From Candidatus Aminicenantota bacterium (GTDB lineage: Bacteria; Acidobacteriota; Aminicenantia; S016-38), in NCBI GenBank assembly GCA_021161165.1, contig JAGHBF010000029.1, positions 1-15,688 of the forward strand: a stretch of DNA of 15,688 nt, read 5' to 3'. The first letter of the stretch is position 1. The number at the start of each line of letters is the position of its first letter. The translations under genes were made by a program, and so were the position numbers. A model generated the notes under the pieces. The model was given only the letters and a program-made list of their open reading frames with translations. It ran no database searches and was not told where the DNA came from. This document shows positions 8,401 through 14,744 of the stretch, one piece after another.

Positions 8401-8918
8401 AGGATAAACTTCCCATCGATTTAAGAATTATAGGAGTAATATCCGAAAAGAAAATTGCAAAAACCAGAAACAAAAAAAGAATGGCAAAACTGATAATTGA
8501 GGACCTTTCAGGGATTGCAGAGGCGATAGTCTTCCCGGATACTCTGGCAAATTACGATCACATGCTTATTGAAGATATTCCCCTTGTATTTGATGTAAGG
8601 TTACTCTATGATGATCAGGGAAAAACCTTACTGGTAGAAAGGGCAAAAAGGCTTGAGGACGCTCTCCTTGAAAATGTAGAAGAAGTCCTCATAAGGTTCA
8701 AAATGTGGGATATGGATGAAGATAGACTTGAGCAGTTGAGAGATGAATTACTTAAATTTAGAGGAGGAAAGAGCAAACTTACGATAGAAATACTCATGCC
8801 TGAAGGTAAAACCAGAAAATTCCATTCGGATGCAATACCATCAATAGTTCTAAACACCGGTATTCTCAGGTATCTGAGAAAGCGGCTTGGAAAAGAAAAT
8901 GTGATTCTTAAATTCTAA
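5484..8918 (+). CDS. dnaE: DNA polymerase III alpha subunit (DnaE)
   Basis: This 1144-residue replicative polymerase of the DnaE class has the usual length. The N-terminal PHP domain begins with HLHLHTEYSILDG and appears to keep the full metal-ligand set: His8, His10, Asp17, His42 (TDHG), Glu67, His89, Cys139, Asp207 and His209 (NDAHY). The polymerase core has the GPGRGSAAGS loop (363-372), the PDIDIDF motif with Asp405, Asp407 and Asp409, and the third catalytic Asp557 in KMDILGLRNLT. The fingers region includes RPGPM and the EEtYGlmVYQEQ-like block, followed by a helix-hairpin-helix region (about 790-880) and a C-terminal OB fold (about 970-1060). The beta-clamp site expected near residue 906 reads EVGLLF, lacking the usual Gln. 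An intact PHP domain suggests built-in proofreading as in Thermus DnaE (inference). No Shine-Dalgarno precedes the ATG. A peptidase gene follows after 16 bp. Confidence 0.97.
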   Translation: MRKFVHLHLHTEYSILDGAIRLKELLEKTLEYKMPAVAVTDHGNLFGVARFSMMAEDYGIKPIIGVEAYIAPDSMQRKEIINGLPIAHHITLLAENEEGYHNLVKLVSSSYLHGFYYKPRIDKDILKKYSSGLIALSGCLHGEIPFWIQREEPERAERAIEEYIEIFGKENFFLELMDHGLEEQKLVNSFLIKAAQKFGIKLVATNDAHYLKKEDSELHDILLCIQTKKKLKDEDRMRFRTQEFYFKSPQEMEMLFGEIPQALDSTLEIAERINFKIKKSKEYLLPEFPVPEGYTMDAYFEKLTREGFEKRWYELKKSGIPREEYEERLNREIDVIKKLGFSGYFLIVWDIVNSAREKGIPVGPGRGSAAGSLVSYSLGITQIDPLKYHLLFERFLNKERISMPDIDIDFCGRRRGEVIDHIKKRYGEGNVTQIITFGTMAARAAIRDVGRVMDVDDKIVDRIAKMIPMGQKIEVALANDPNLQKLYNEGGEEIKKLIDNAIKIEGRIRQASIHAAGVVISPKPLIEVLPLYKSQKNEITTQFEMNDLEALGFLKMDILGLRNLTMIDDTLKMLREKEGIEIDLNKIPLNDEKTFKIFQSGKTDGIFQFESRGMKTTLIKAKPTKFEHLIALVALYRPGPMQYIDNFIRRMHGREKVTYPFPELEPILKETYGLMVYQEQVMMISSVLSGFSLSEADILRKAIGKKKGEIMAKMREKFIEGAVAKGKDREKVRRFFDEDITKFAQYAFNKSHSTAYALIAYWTGYLKAHYPTYFFSALLTNAAELGRTSDVIKYINDAKSFGIEVLPPDINESQREFFPVGKDKIRFGLEAIKNVGDNAIIEILKAREKAGKFTSIFEFARKVNTRVVTKRVMEYLIKAGAMDSLKMKRSQLMELIDHAIEAGKREVGLLFSQTEEEIPRDVKTLPEWDTLMKLKHEKEALGFYISGHPLKPMIEKLNKIEHVEISYIFEEEEDKLPIDLRIIGVISEKKIAKTRNKKRMAKLIIEDLSGIAEAIVFPDTLANYDHMLIEDIPLVFDVRLLYDDQGKTLLVERAKRLEDALLENVEEVLIRFKMWDMDEDRLEQLRDELLKFRGGKSKLTIEILMPEGKTRKFHSDAIPSIVLNTGILRYLRKRLGKENVILKF

Positions 8919-8920
8919 AA

Positions 8921-8937
8921 GAAGGAGGGTCAAATTG
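8921..8937 (+). promoter_or_regulatory. Strong Shine-Dalgarno deciding a TTG start
   Basis: GAAGGAGGG at 8921-8929 lies 5 nt before the TTG at 8935, in the 16 bp gap after dnaE. The spacing is near ideal, and the frame begins with a Lys/Arg plus hydrophobic signal peptide, so TTG is the likely start and the peptidase is probably read from the dnaE transcript. Confidence 0.75.
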
Positions 8938-10296
8938 AGAAAACTTGTATTTGCCATAATAATTTTTTCATTTATTGCAATGGCAAAGGAACCAGTTGAT
9001 GCATCACTTATAGCGGAAAAATTTGTTAGAACTGCCCTTAGAGAACAAAAAGCTTATCAATGGCTAAGGGAACTTACATCAATTGGGGGAAGGCTGGCTG
9101 GATCTGAGAATTCAGCAAAAGCCGTTAGATGGGCTAAAGAAAAAATGGAGCAACTGGGTTTTGATAGAGTCTATCTTCAACCTGTAGAAGTTCCAAGATG
9201 GGAAAGGGGCAATGTCGAAAAAGCTGTTATTATTTCCCCTGAAAATTTGAAGGGAAGAGAACTTTCCATTGCTGCTCTCGGTGGAAGCGTCGGCACCCCT
9301 GAGGAAGGCATAACCGCTGAAGTTATCGAGGTGAAAAATTTTGAGGAGTTTAAAGAAAAAGCCCCTCAGGTAAGGGGAAAAATTGTGTTTTTCAATGTAC
9401 CCATGGACCAGGGAGAAATCAACACATTTAAAGCCTATGGAGAAGCTGTAAGATATAGATGGGCAGGAGCAATGGAAGGGGCAAAGGCAGGAGCAAAAGC
9501 CGTAATAATACGTTCTATCACAACCAGATATGATAATGTTCCTCATACAGGAATGATGGGTTATGATACAAAAATACGAAAAATCCCTGCAGTTTCAATC
9601 GGACTTAAAGATGCCGATTTCCTAAGCAACGCCCTGAAAAAATATCCTCATCTTAAAATAACCCTGAAATTAAACTGCAGGCAGCTACCTCCATCCAGGT
9701 CCTACAATGTAATAGGAGAAATAAGAGGATCACAGCATCCTGAAGAGGTTATTGTAGTTGGAGGCCATCTTGATTCATGGGACAAAGGGGAAGGAGCTCA
9801 TGATGATGGAGCCGGAGTTGTCCAATCCATTGAGGCGGTTGAACTCTTTAAGCGCATTGGAATAAGGCCTGAAAGGACATTGAGAGTGGTACTCTTTATG
9901 AATGAGGAATACGGCCTCAGTGGGGCAAAAGCATACGGAGAGTATGTATCCAGAGCAAGCGAAAAGCACATAGCTGCAATAGAATCAGACAGAGGGGGAT
10001 TCACGCCCAGGGGTTTTACCGTAAAAGCCGAAGACCCTGTCTTTAAAGAGATAAAGAGTTGGCTTCCTGTGCTTCAAAAATGCAGAATAGACTGGATCAG
10101 AAAAGGGGGAGGTGGAGCTGATATATCAAGAATAAAGGCAAAGGCTCTAATTGGTTATTTCCCTGATGACCAGCGATACTTTGATTTTCACCATTCAGCC
10201 AACGATGTATTTGAGGCAGTTAATCCAAGGGAACTTGAGTTGGGATCTGCGGCAATAGCAACCTTGTTATATCTGATAAGCTGCCAGGGTTTATAG
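8935..10296 (+). CDS. M28 family metallopeptidase with PA domain
   Basis: This 453-residue exported di-zinc aminopeptidase/carboxypeptidase resembles carboxypeptidase Q. A signal peptide spans residues 1-17, with likely cleavage after AMA. A PA-type inserted domain occupies roughly residues 110-250, between an N-terminal segment with GGRLAGSE (51-58) and the catalytic core. Co-catalytic metal ligands are visible: His278 and Asp280 (GGHLDSW), bridging Asp290 (AHDDGAG), catalytic/metal Glu324-Glu325 (NEEYG), Asp352 (ESDRGG) and the His419/His420 pair (FHHSAND). It probably trims short peptides in the periplasm or outside the cell. The TTG start is preceded by a strong ribosome site. It lies 16 bp downstream of dnaE with no terminator visible between them, and converges on the M16 gene with a 12 bp gap. 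Domain completeness suggests an active enzyme. Confidence 0.9.
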   Translation: MRKLVFAIIIFSFIAMAKEPVDASLIAEKFVRTALREQKAYQWLRELTSIGGRLAGSENSAKAVRWAKEKMEQLGFDRVYLQPVEVPRWERGNVEKAVIISPENLKGRELSIAALGGSVGTPEEGITAEVIEVKNFEEFKEKAPQVRGKIVFFNVPMDQGEINTFKAYGEAVRYRWAGAMEGAKAGAKAVIIRSITTRYDNVPHTGMMGYDTKIRKIPAVSIGLKDADFLSNALKKYPHLKITLKLNCRQLPPSRSYNVIGEIRGSQHPEEVIVVGGHLDSWDKGEGAHDDGAGVVQSIEAVELFKRIGIRPERTLRVVLFMNEEYGLSGAKAYGEYVSRASEKHIAAIESDRGGFTPRGFTVKAEDPVFKEIKSWLPVLQKCRIDWIRKGGGGADISRIKAKALIGYFPDDQRYFDFHHSANDVFEAVNPRELELGSAAIATLLYLISCQGL

Positions 10297-10308
10297 CCTT
10301 TTTTCTAT

Positions 10309-11499
10309 TTAAGAAGTTGAAGGGCTGAGCACCAAAGTAAAATGTTCCCTGCTAAGCTTTAAAGCTATTTTCTCAATATCTTTCAGTTCCACCTTTCTCA
10401 GCCTTTCAATAAATTCATAAACAGTTCCATTCTCGAGCCCATAATATAGCCTTCTTGCAAGGAAAAAGGAAACATTTTCCGCTCCTTCAAACTTTATAGG
10501 AAAACTTCCCAGCACATATTCCTTGGCCCTTTCAAACTCTGACTCTGTAATTCCCCTCTGAACCCTCTCCCATTCCTCTTCCAGGAGTTCAATTACTCTG
10601 TTCTCCTCCAGTGTTGAAGTGCTCACCCTAAGAAGTGTTACAACCTTTCTCCACTCAGGCATGGAATGGATGCTATAAGTAAGCCCATTCTCTACTCTTA
10701 TTTTCTGAACCAGCCTGGAAGTGAAAGATCCTCCATAAGCCGCATTAAAAATCAGAAGTGCAGGCTCATTTAGAAGATATACTGGTGGCAGATAACCTAC
10801 CGATTCTACATAGGATTGGGAAATACCTTCTTTATAAATTATTTCCATTCCTCTCCTATAATAAGGAGCAGGAAGATTCAATTTCTTATGCTGTAATTTC
10901 AAATTTTCAAGATGCTTCTCAATATGCAGAAGTATTTCATCCGGCTCTGGAGAAACAATGCCAATGTATAAACCTCTTTCTGTAAGGGAGTTGAAATATT
11001 TTTCGAGGTCATCCTTTGATATACTCTCTATACTTTCCTCTTTTCCCAGAGGATGATGACCATAAGGATGGTCTCTAAAAACATAAAATGGCAAAAGATA
11101 CTCCGCAAATTCAGAGGGGGAATTAGATATTGCATTTAAATCTCCAATTATCTTCTTTTTGGCTCTTTCTATTTCTTCTGGTTCAATTGCCGGTGAATAA
11201 AAAACACGGAAAATAAGTTCGATAAGTTCTAAGACATTCTCGTTTTCTGCCACAAGATTTACCATTATAAAATCGAAATCAGCAAGGGAATTAACCTCTC
11301 CAAGCCCTTCAACTCTCCTAAGAAATTTCTCTCCAGAAAATCCCTCATATCCTCCCAATATCATCTCTGAAACTAACCTGGAAAGGCCTTCTCTGCCTTC
11401 AGGATCAATAGCGCTTCCTCCTGGGAAAAGAAAACTTATGGAGCTTATTCCTCCTGATTTTTTCCAGGCTTCTATTATTGCACCGTTTATCTCATACAT
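10309..11499 (-). CDS. M16 peptidase, non-catalytic partner subunit
   Basis: This 396-residue protein has the two-half M16 (pitrilysin/processing peptidase) fold but a broken active site. Where the zinc motif should read GLAHFLEHM it reads GLSRLVSEM (residues 39-46), so both His and the catalytic Glu are replaced by Arg41, Glu45 and Ser44. The C-terminal half keeps the SRLVQKIRVENGLTYSI element with Arg268 and Tyr275, the Arg/Tyr pair that binds substrate in M16B/C enzymes. This is the pattern of the B chain of heterodimeric bacterial M16 peptidases. No signal peptide is seen. Its ATG lies inside the end of the catalytic-subunit gene (8 nt overlap) without its own clear ribosome site, which implies coupled synthesis with that partner. 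The pairing is inferred from motif complementarity and gene order. Confidence 0.88.
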   Translation of the reverse strand: MYEINGAIIEAWKKSGGISSISFLFPGGSAIDPEGREGLSRLVSEMILGGYEGFSGEKFLRRVEGLGEVNSLADFDFIMVNLVAENENVLELIELIFRVFYSPAIEPEEIERAKKKIIGDLNAISNSPSEFAEYLLPFYVFRDHPYGHHPLGKEESIESISKDDLEKYFNSLTERGLYIGIVSPEPDEILLHIEKHLENLKLQHKKLNLPAPYYRRGMEIIYKEGISQSYVESVGYLPPVYLLNEPALLIFNAAYGGSFTSRLVQKIRVENGLTYSIHSMPEWRKVVTLLRVSTSTLEENRVIELLEEEWERVQRGITESEFERAKEYVLGSFPIKFEGAENVSFFLARRLYYGLENGTVYEFIERLRKVELKDIEKIALKLSREHFTLVLSPSTS

Positions 11500-12739
11500 T
11501 TTTAAGAATTACCTCTGAAAGATTATCCTCACAGACAACAGCATTAATCGTCTCAAGGAATCTCAGCTTATCCAGTTTTTTGACTCTATCGAGCAATGAA
11601 AAATAAAAATAAGGGTCATTCCAGAAGATTTCTCCCAGGGCTATTAACTCTGCAAGCTCTTCTACCCTCTGGCATTTTAATCTTTCATCCAAAATAAATC
11701 TCGTTCTGGCAATCTCAAACTCTTCATCTTCCAGAGATTCCTTTAAAAAATTCAACTCTTTTATAAGCTCCTCACCCAACCTTTCTCCAGTAACGCCTTT
11801 TGAGGCTTCTGCATAGAGGTAGAAAAGCGAAATCTCTACTCTGGGGTCATACCACGATTCGAACTGTGAAGCTATCCTCTTTTCCTCAACAAGAACTCTT
11901 CTGATCCTGGCAGAAAGAGTTTCTGAAATAATATACGGTAATAATAAAAGGGAAATAAATTCTTCTATATTCCCTGGGGCGGGTGTTTTAAAGGCTGCCA
12001 TGTATGCATCTAAACCCATACTTTTTTTTACTATTGCAGTTCTCCTGCCCTGCATATCTTCCATTTCAAAATCCCACTTTGAGAAACGACCCTTATTTCC
12101 CCAGAGCTGGGCAAATCTTTCCAGTTTTTTGCAGGCATAATCTAATTCAACATCTCCTGCCAGAACAACTACCGCATTTTCAGGGGAGTAAAAACGGTAC
12201 AGGTCCTTCAGGTCCCAAACCGTTATTCTTTTTAACTCCTGGTTTGTTCCTATTATAGGCCTTCTATAAGGATGGTTAAAAAAAGAAATATAACCCAATG
12301 TTTCCTCTAATAATCCTTTTGAGTCATTCTCTACTGTGAGTTTTCTTTCCTCCAGCACAACTTTCTTTTCTTTCTCAAGAATTTCTTCCTCTATTATAAG
12401 ATTGTTCAACCTATCAAGTTCCAATTCCAGAACTTTTTCGAGTTTTGATGAAGGGAAAACTTCGTAGTAACCTGTATAATCATAAGCGGTAAATGCATTG
12501 GAATACCCGCCTGCCGACTCCAGGATTCTGTCAAATTCTCCTGCGGGAAATTTCTCTGAACCATTAAACATCATATGCTCAAGAAAATGAGCCAATCCGG
12601 ACTTTCCTGATGGATCATTGACCGCACCTATTTTAAAAAGTATTAAAAGAGAGAGAAGGGGTAGATCTCTTTTTTCCAGTGCTATAAATTTTGAAGGTAT
12701 ATCACAGACCCTTAGTTTTAGATTTTCTTCTTTTAACAT
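11492..12739 (-). CDS. M16 peptidase, catalytic zinc subunit
   Basis: This 415-residue M16 metallopeptidase carries the inverted zinc motif HxxEH in GLAHFLEHMMFNG: ligands His51 and His55, base Glu54, and the distal ligand Glu130/Glu131 in KKVVLEERK. The EFDRILESAGGYSNAFTAYDYTGYYEVF stretch (68-95) is the usual continuation. The C-terminal half lacks the Arg/Tyr pair: by alignment with its partner those positions are Val284 and Ser291. It therefore probably needs the downstream subunit for substrate binding, like mitochondrial processing peptidase or bacterial M16 heterodimers. No signal peptide is visible, which suggests cytoplasmic peptide turnover (inference). The ATG start overlaps the upstream exported-protein gene by 38 nt; the ribosome site is weak. 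The N-terminus aligns with typical M16 N-termini, so this start is preferred. Confidence 0.9.
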   Translation of the reverse strand: MLKEENLKLRVCDIPSKFIALEKRDLPLLSLLILFKIGAVNDPSGKSGLAHFLEHMMFNGSEKFPAGEFDRILESAGGYSNAFTAYDYTGYYEVFPSSKLEKVLELELDRLNNLIIEEEILEKEKKVVLEERKLTVENDSKGLLEETLGYISFFNHPYRRPIIGTNQELKRITVWDLKDLYRFYSPENAVVVLAGDVELDYACKKLERFAQLWGNKGRFSKWDFEMEDMQGRRTAIVKKSMGLDAYMAAFKTPAPGNIEEFISLLLLPYIISETLSARIRRVLVEEKRIASQFESWYDPRVEISLFYLYAEASKGVTGERLGEELIKELNFLKESLEDEEFEIARTRFILDERLKCQRVEELAELIALGEIFWNDPYFYFSLLDRVKKLDKLRFLETINAVVCEDNLSEVILKNV

Positions 12740-13160
12740 AGGATTTTATCTTAAAACTGAATGAGAATGGCTGACGTGTTTTCATACACCATTCCCTGTT
12801 TCTCGAGCAAACAAGATATTCTATCTCACAATCCACTCGGTGAAGACCCGGGGCTGCGTTTTCGTCTACAACAAAGGGAATTGTAAGGGGAGGAAGGGCC
12901 TTCATAGGTTTGCTTTTCTGGTTTTCTTTTTCCTTTATTGCTTTTAGATCAAAGGCAGTATAGAAATCCTTGGAGAAATTAAGGGAGTCCTTTTCCTTGA
13001 TGTATATTTTGAAAGGAGGAAGGGAATATAGTCTTACATCCGAATTTTTCACTGCTATATAAATATTCACCCTTCCGTTTTCACCAGGAACGAACTCGTA
13101 GGGATAGGGCTTAGCATCTATTCTGAGAAAGGTTATCAAGGAAATCAAAGTTAAAATCAT
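12702..13160 (-). CDS. Small exported protein, DsbD N-domain-like
   Basis: This 152-residue protein has a short hydrophobic signal sequence (residues 1-17, probable cleavage near DAKP). The rest looks like a single immunoglobulin-like beta sandwich: the AAPGLHRVDCEIEYLVCSRNREWC region (residues 102-125) and the FSFSFKIK ending resemble the N-terminal domain of DsbD and related thiol-disulfide proteins, where a Cys pair near the C-terminal strands shuttles electrons. Here the cysteines are 111, 118 and 125. The match is weak and rests on this pattern only. The C-terminus is strongly basic (KSYVKRRKSKTKG). The gene sits between a NifU-like gene (4 nt ATGA overlap upstream) and the catalytic M16 gene (38 nt overlap), with a GGAGG 4 nt before its ATG. 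Its function is unknown; a thiol-handling periplasmic role is a guess. Confidence 0.6.
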   Translation of the reverse strand: MILTLISLITFLRIDAKPYPYEFVPGENGRVNIYIAVKNSDVRLYSLPPFKIYIKEKDSLNFSKDFYTAFDLKAIKEKENQKSKPMKALPPLTIPFVVDENAAPGLHRVDCEIEYLVCSRNREWCMKTRQPFSFSFKIKSYVKRRKSKTKGL

Positions 13161-13357
13161 ACTTCCTCCAAAATTACCTCTTCTACTTCCTCAAATTTAT
13201 TAATTATCATTTCTCTTATTACTGGAAACAAATGATTATACAGAAATGGACATGATGGACACATACCACTAAATTCAAGATACACCTTCGTTTCGTTTAA
13301 ACTAACTCTAACGTCAGATTCACACCTTTCAATATAAGGCAATATTTCCCTCTTCAA
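13157..13357 (-). CDS. NifU C-terminal domain-like small protein
   Basis: This 66-residue protein matches the NifU C-terminal (Nfu) scaffold pattern: a helix with ILPYIE, two strands, then GMCPSCPF with Cys33 and Cys36 in a CxxC, then a helix and a final VEEVILEEV strand, like the usual 'v..V' ending. In Nfu proteins the CxxC pair holds a transient [4Fe-4S] cluster in a homodimer and passes it to apo-proteins. It lies 17 nt downstream of an aconitase-family gene whose product needs a [4Fe-4S] cluster, so delivery to that enzyme is an attractive inference. The start is TTG at 13357. An in-frame TTG at 13342 has an AGAGGG before it but would remove the first helix, so the longer form is preferred. 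It lacks the usual 'DGG' block and is short even for this family. Confidence 0.72.
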   Translation of the reverse strand: MKREILPYIERCESDVRVSLNETKVYLEFSGMCPSCPFLYNHLFPVIREMIINKFEEVEEVILEEV

Positions 13358-13374
13358 AAATTCTTCTATTTTTC

Positions 13375-14625
13375 TTAATTCAGGAATTCTTCCGGCGATG
13401 TTATCACTCCCTTTAAAACTGATGCTGCAACTGTCTGCGGAGAAGCAAGGAAAGTAAGCCCTTTCCCTTGTTTCCCTGCGAAATTTCTGTTACCAGTGGA
13501 AATTTGAATTTCATCCTCTCCAGTCAGCCCTGCATGACCCTCTGCACATCCACCACAGGAAGCGTTCAGAATTATTGCTCCTGCATCAAAAAGGTCCTGG
13601 AGTATTCCTTTCTTAAGTAAATTTCCATAAACTCTTTTTGTTGCTGGAACAACGATTAATCTTTTACCCGACGCAATTTTTTTACCCTTCAAAATTTTCC
13701 ATGCGGCAATTATGTCCTCCTCTCTTCCGTTAGTGCAGGAACCTATAAAACCGGAATCTATCCTGTGACCATTATATTCTTCAACAGTGTGAACATTCTT
13801 GGGATGAGAAGGAGCAGCCAGCATGGGAACCAAATTTGAAATATCAATGTCTATTTCAGCGGCATATTCTGCATCAGGGTCTGCTTTTACTTCCTCAAAA
13901 TCCCCGGACCATTTTCTTATTTCCTCTCTAACACTTTCGTTGAAGGGAATGAATCCTGCTATACCACTCATTTCAGTAACCATACTGCAAACAGTTATTC
14001 TCCCTGAAAGAGGAAGCCCTTCTATTCCTTCTCCGTAGAATTCAATCGCTCTTCCAAGGGCTGTTGTTGTACCAAGCTCCTTGATTATTTTCAGAACAAG
14101 GTCCTTTGCTGAAGTATGTCCAGGAAGCTTACCCTTTATGTTCACTTTTATCGTCTGAGGAACTTCAAACCACGTTTTCCCTGTTTTGAATATGAATGCT
14201 ATATCCACATCTCCCATCCCCTGTCCGAAGGCACCTACAGCAGAAACTATGTTCATGTGACTATCAGTTCCTACCACGGTAGCGCCAGGTCTGGCAAGTC
14301 CTTCTTCCATAAGCACATGGGAGCCTATCCCCATATCGACATCGTAAACTCTGATACCCTGTTCTTCAGCAAATTTTCTGCAGATCTGCTGGTTGATTGC
14401 ATATTTTATTGTTTTTGCAGGAGCCACCAGGTCAAATGTGAAAAAAGTTTTTCCAGGGTCTGCAACCGGAGTGCCATCATACTCCCTTCTGTAATTCTTC
14501 ACAACATTTGCACCTGCAAAGTCCCTGGCAGAACGAACATCCACGTTCATCCAGACTATTTGTCCTGCCTTAGCTTCCTGACCAGAGTGAGCAGATATTA
14601 TTTTTTCTATTACTGTTTTACCCAT
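13375..14625 (-). CDS. Aconitase/isopropylmalate dehydratase-family large subunit
   Basis: This 416-residue protein is related to LeuC/HacA (the large subunit of 3-isopropylmalate dehydratase or homoaconitase), Fe-S hydro-lyases that isomerise hydroxy acids by dehydration and rehydration. The cluster ligands are Cys297 (GSCTNG), Cys357 and Cys360 (ASCGGCAEGH). DSH is kept at 121-123, Glu218 is kept, and Arg380 is kept in GNRNF. However, the canonical DH pair reads Asp65-Leu66, the GI-x-H site reads GIGSH (Ser102, with His103 shifted by one), and the second Arg of NRNFxGR is Lys385. Calling it leuC is therefore unsafe. Its substrate may differ, or the site may be reorganised. No small subunit (LeuD) is in the window. 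It is the first gene of the minus-strand operon, with a GAGAGG 6 nt before its ATG and a TATAAT further up. Confidence 0.85.
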   Translation of the reverse strand: MGKTVIEKIISAHSGQEAKAGQIVWMNVDVRSARDFAGANVVKNYRREYDGTPVADPGKTFFTFDLVAPAKTIKYAINQQICRKFAEEQGIRVYDVDMGIGSHVLMEEGLARPGATVVGTDSHMNIVSAVGAFGQGMGDVDIAFIFKTGKTWFEVPQTIKVNIKGKLPGHTSAKDLVLKIIKELGTTTALGRAIEFYGEGIEGLPLSGRITVCSMVTEMSGIAGFIPFNESVREEIRKWSGDFEEVKADPDAEYAAEIDIDISNLVPMLAAPSHPKNVHTVEEYNGHRIDSGFIGSCTNGREEDIIAAWKILKGKKIASGKRLIVVPATKRVYGNLLKKGILQDLFDAGAIILNASCGGCAEGHAGLTGEDEIQISTGNRNFAGKQGKGLTFLASPQTVAASVLKGVITSPEEFLN

Positions 14626-14631
14626 CGTTTG

Positions 14632-14637
14632 CCTCTC
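14632..14637 (-). promoter_or_regulatory. Ribosome binding site of the aconitase-family gene
   Basis: On the minus strand GAGAGG lies 6 nt upstream of the ATG at 14625, a good Shine-Dalgarno that supports this start. Confidence 0.65.
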
Positions 14638-14643
14638 TCGTTA

Positions 14644-14672
14644 ATTATATCTAAATTTACTGTTTTTTTACA
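14644..14672 (-). promoter_or_regulatory. Promoter for the minus-strand operon
   Basis: On the minus strand a perfect TATAAT (14644-14649) is preceded at 17 nt spacing by a weak -35, TGTAAA (14667-14672), in an A-rich stretch. It lies 18 nt upstream of the aconitase-family ATG and probably drives the five-gene operon down to 10309. The -35 match is poor, so the -10 carries the call. Confidence 0.55.
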
Positions 14673-14696
14673 TTTATTGTATTATTCCACCTATCT

Positions 14697-14725
14697 TTCT
14701 CTTCTACAATTGTTTGGGATATAAT
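14697..14725 (+). promoter_or_regulatory. Promoter for DUF89-dCMP deaminase genes
   Basis: A perfect TATAAT at 14720-14725 lies 19 nt before the DUF89 ATG. The -35 region at 17 nt spacing is TTCTCT, a weak match. Transcription would begin near 14732, giving a leader of only about a dozen nucleotides that just includes the ribosome site. Confidence 0.55.
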
Positions 14726-14731
14726 CTCATC

Positions 14732-14738
14732 AAAGGAG
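14732..14738 (+). promoter_or_regulatory. Ribosome binding site of the DUF89 gene
   Basis: AAAGGAG ends 6 nt before the ATG at 14745, fixing the start of the DUF89 protein. Confidence 0.7.
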
Positions 14739-14744
14739 TTTGTT

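Noticed and set aside
9112..9546. A 144-codon minus-strand frame inside the M28 peptidase gene
   Set aside because: Its composition is typical of a shadow frame (many Phe, Ser, Cys), and the opposite strand encodes a conserved enzyme through the whole stretch.
10297..10308. T-rich 12 bp gap between convergent genes as a possible intrinsic terminator
   Set aside because: The T run is present, but I find no GC-rich stem next to it, so it does not qualify as a rho-independent terminator.
13375..14625. Naming this gene leuC
   Set aside because: Family membership is clear, but key catalytic positions differ and no leuD or other leucine-pathway gene is present, so the specific name is not supported.
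14116..14724. A 202-codon open frame on the plus strand opposite the aconitase-family gene
   Set aside because: It is antisense to a clear family member, its translation is rich in Cys, His, Tyr and Ser without any domain pattern, and it has no ribosome site I can see.
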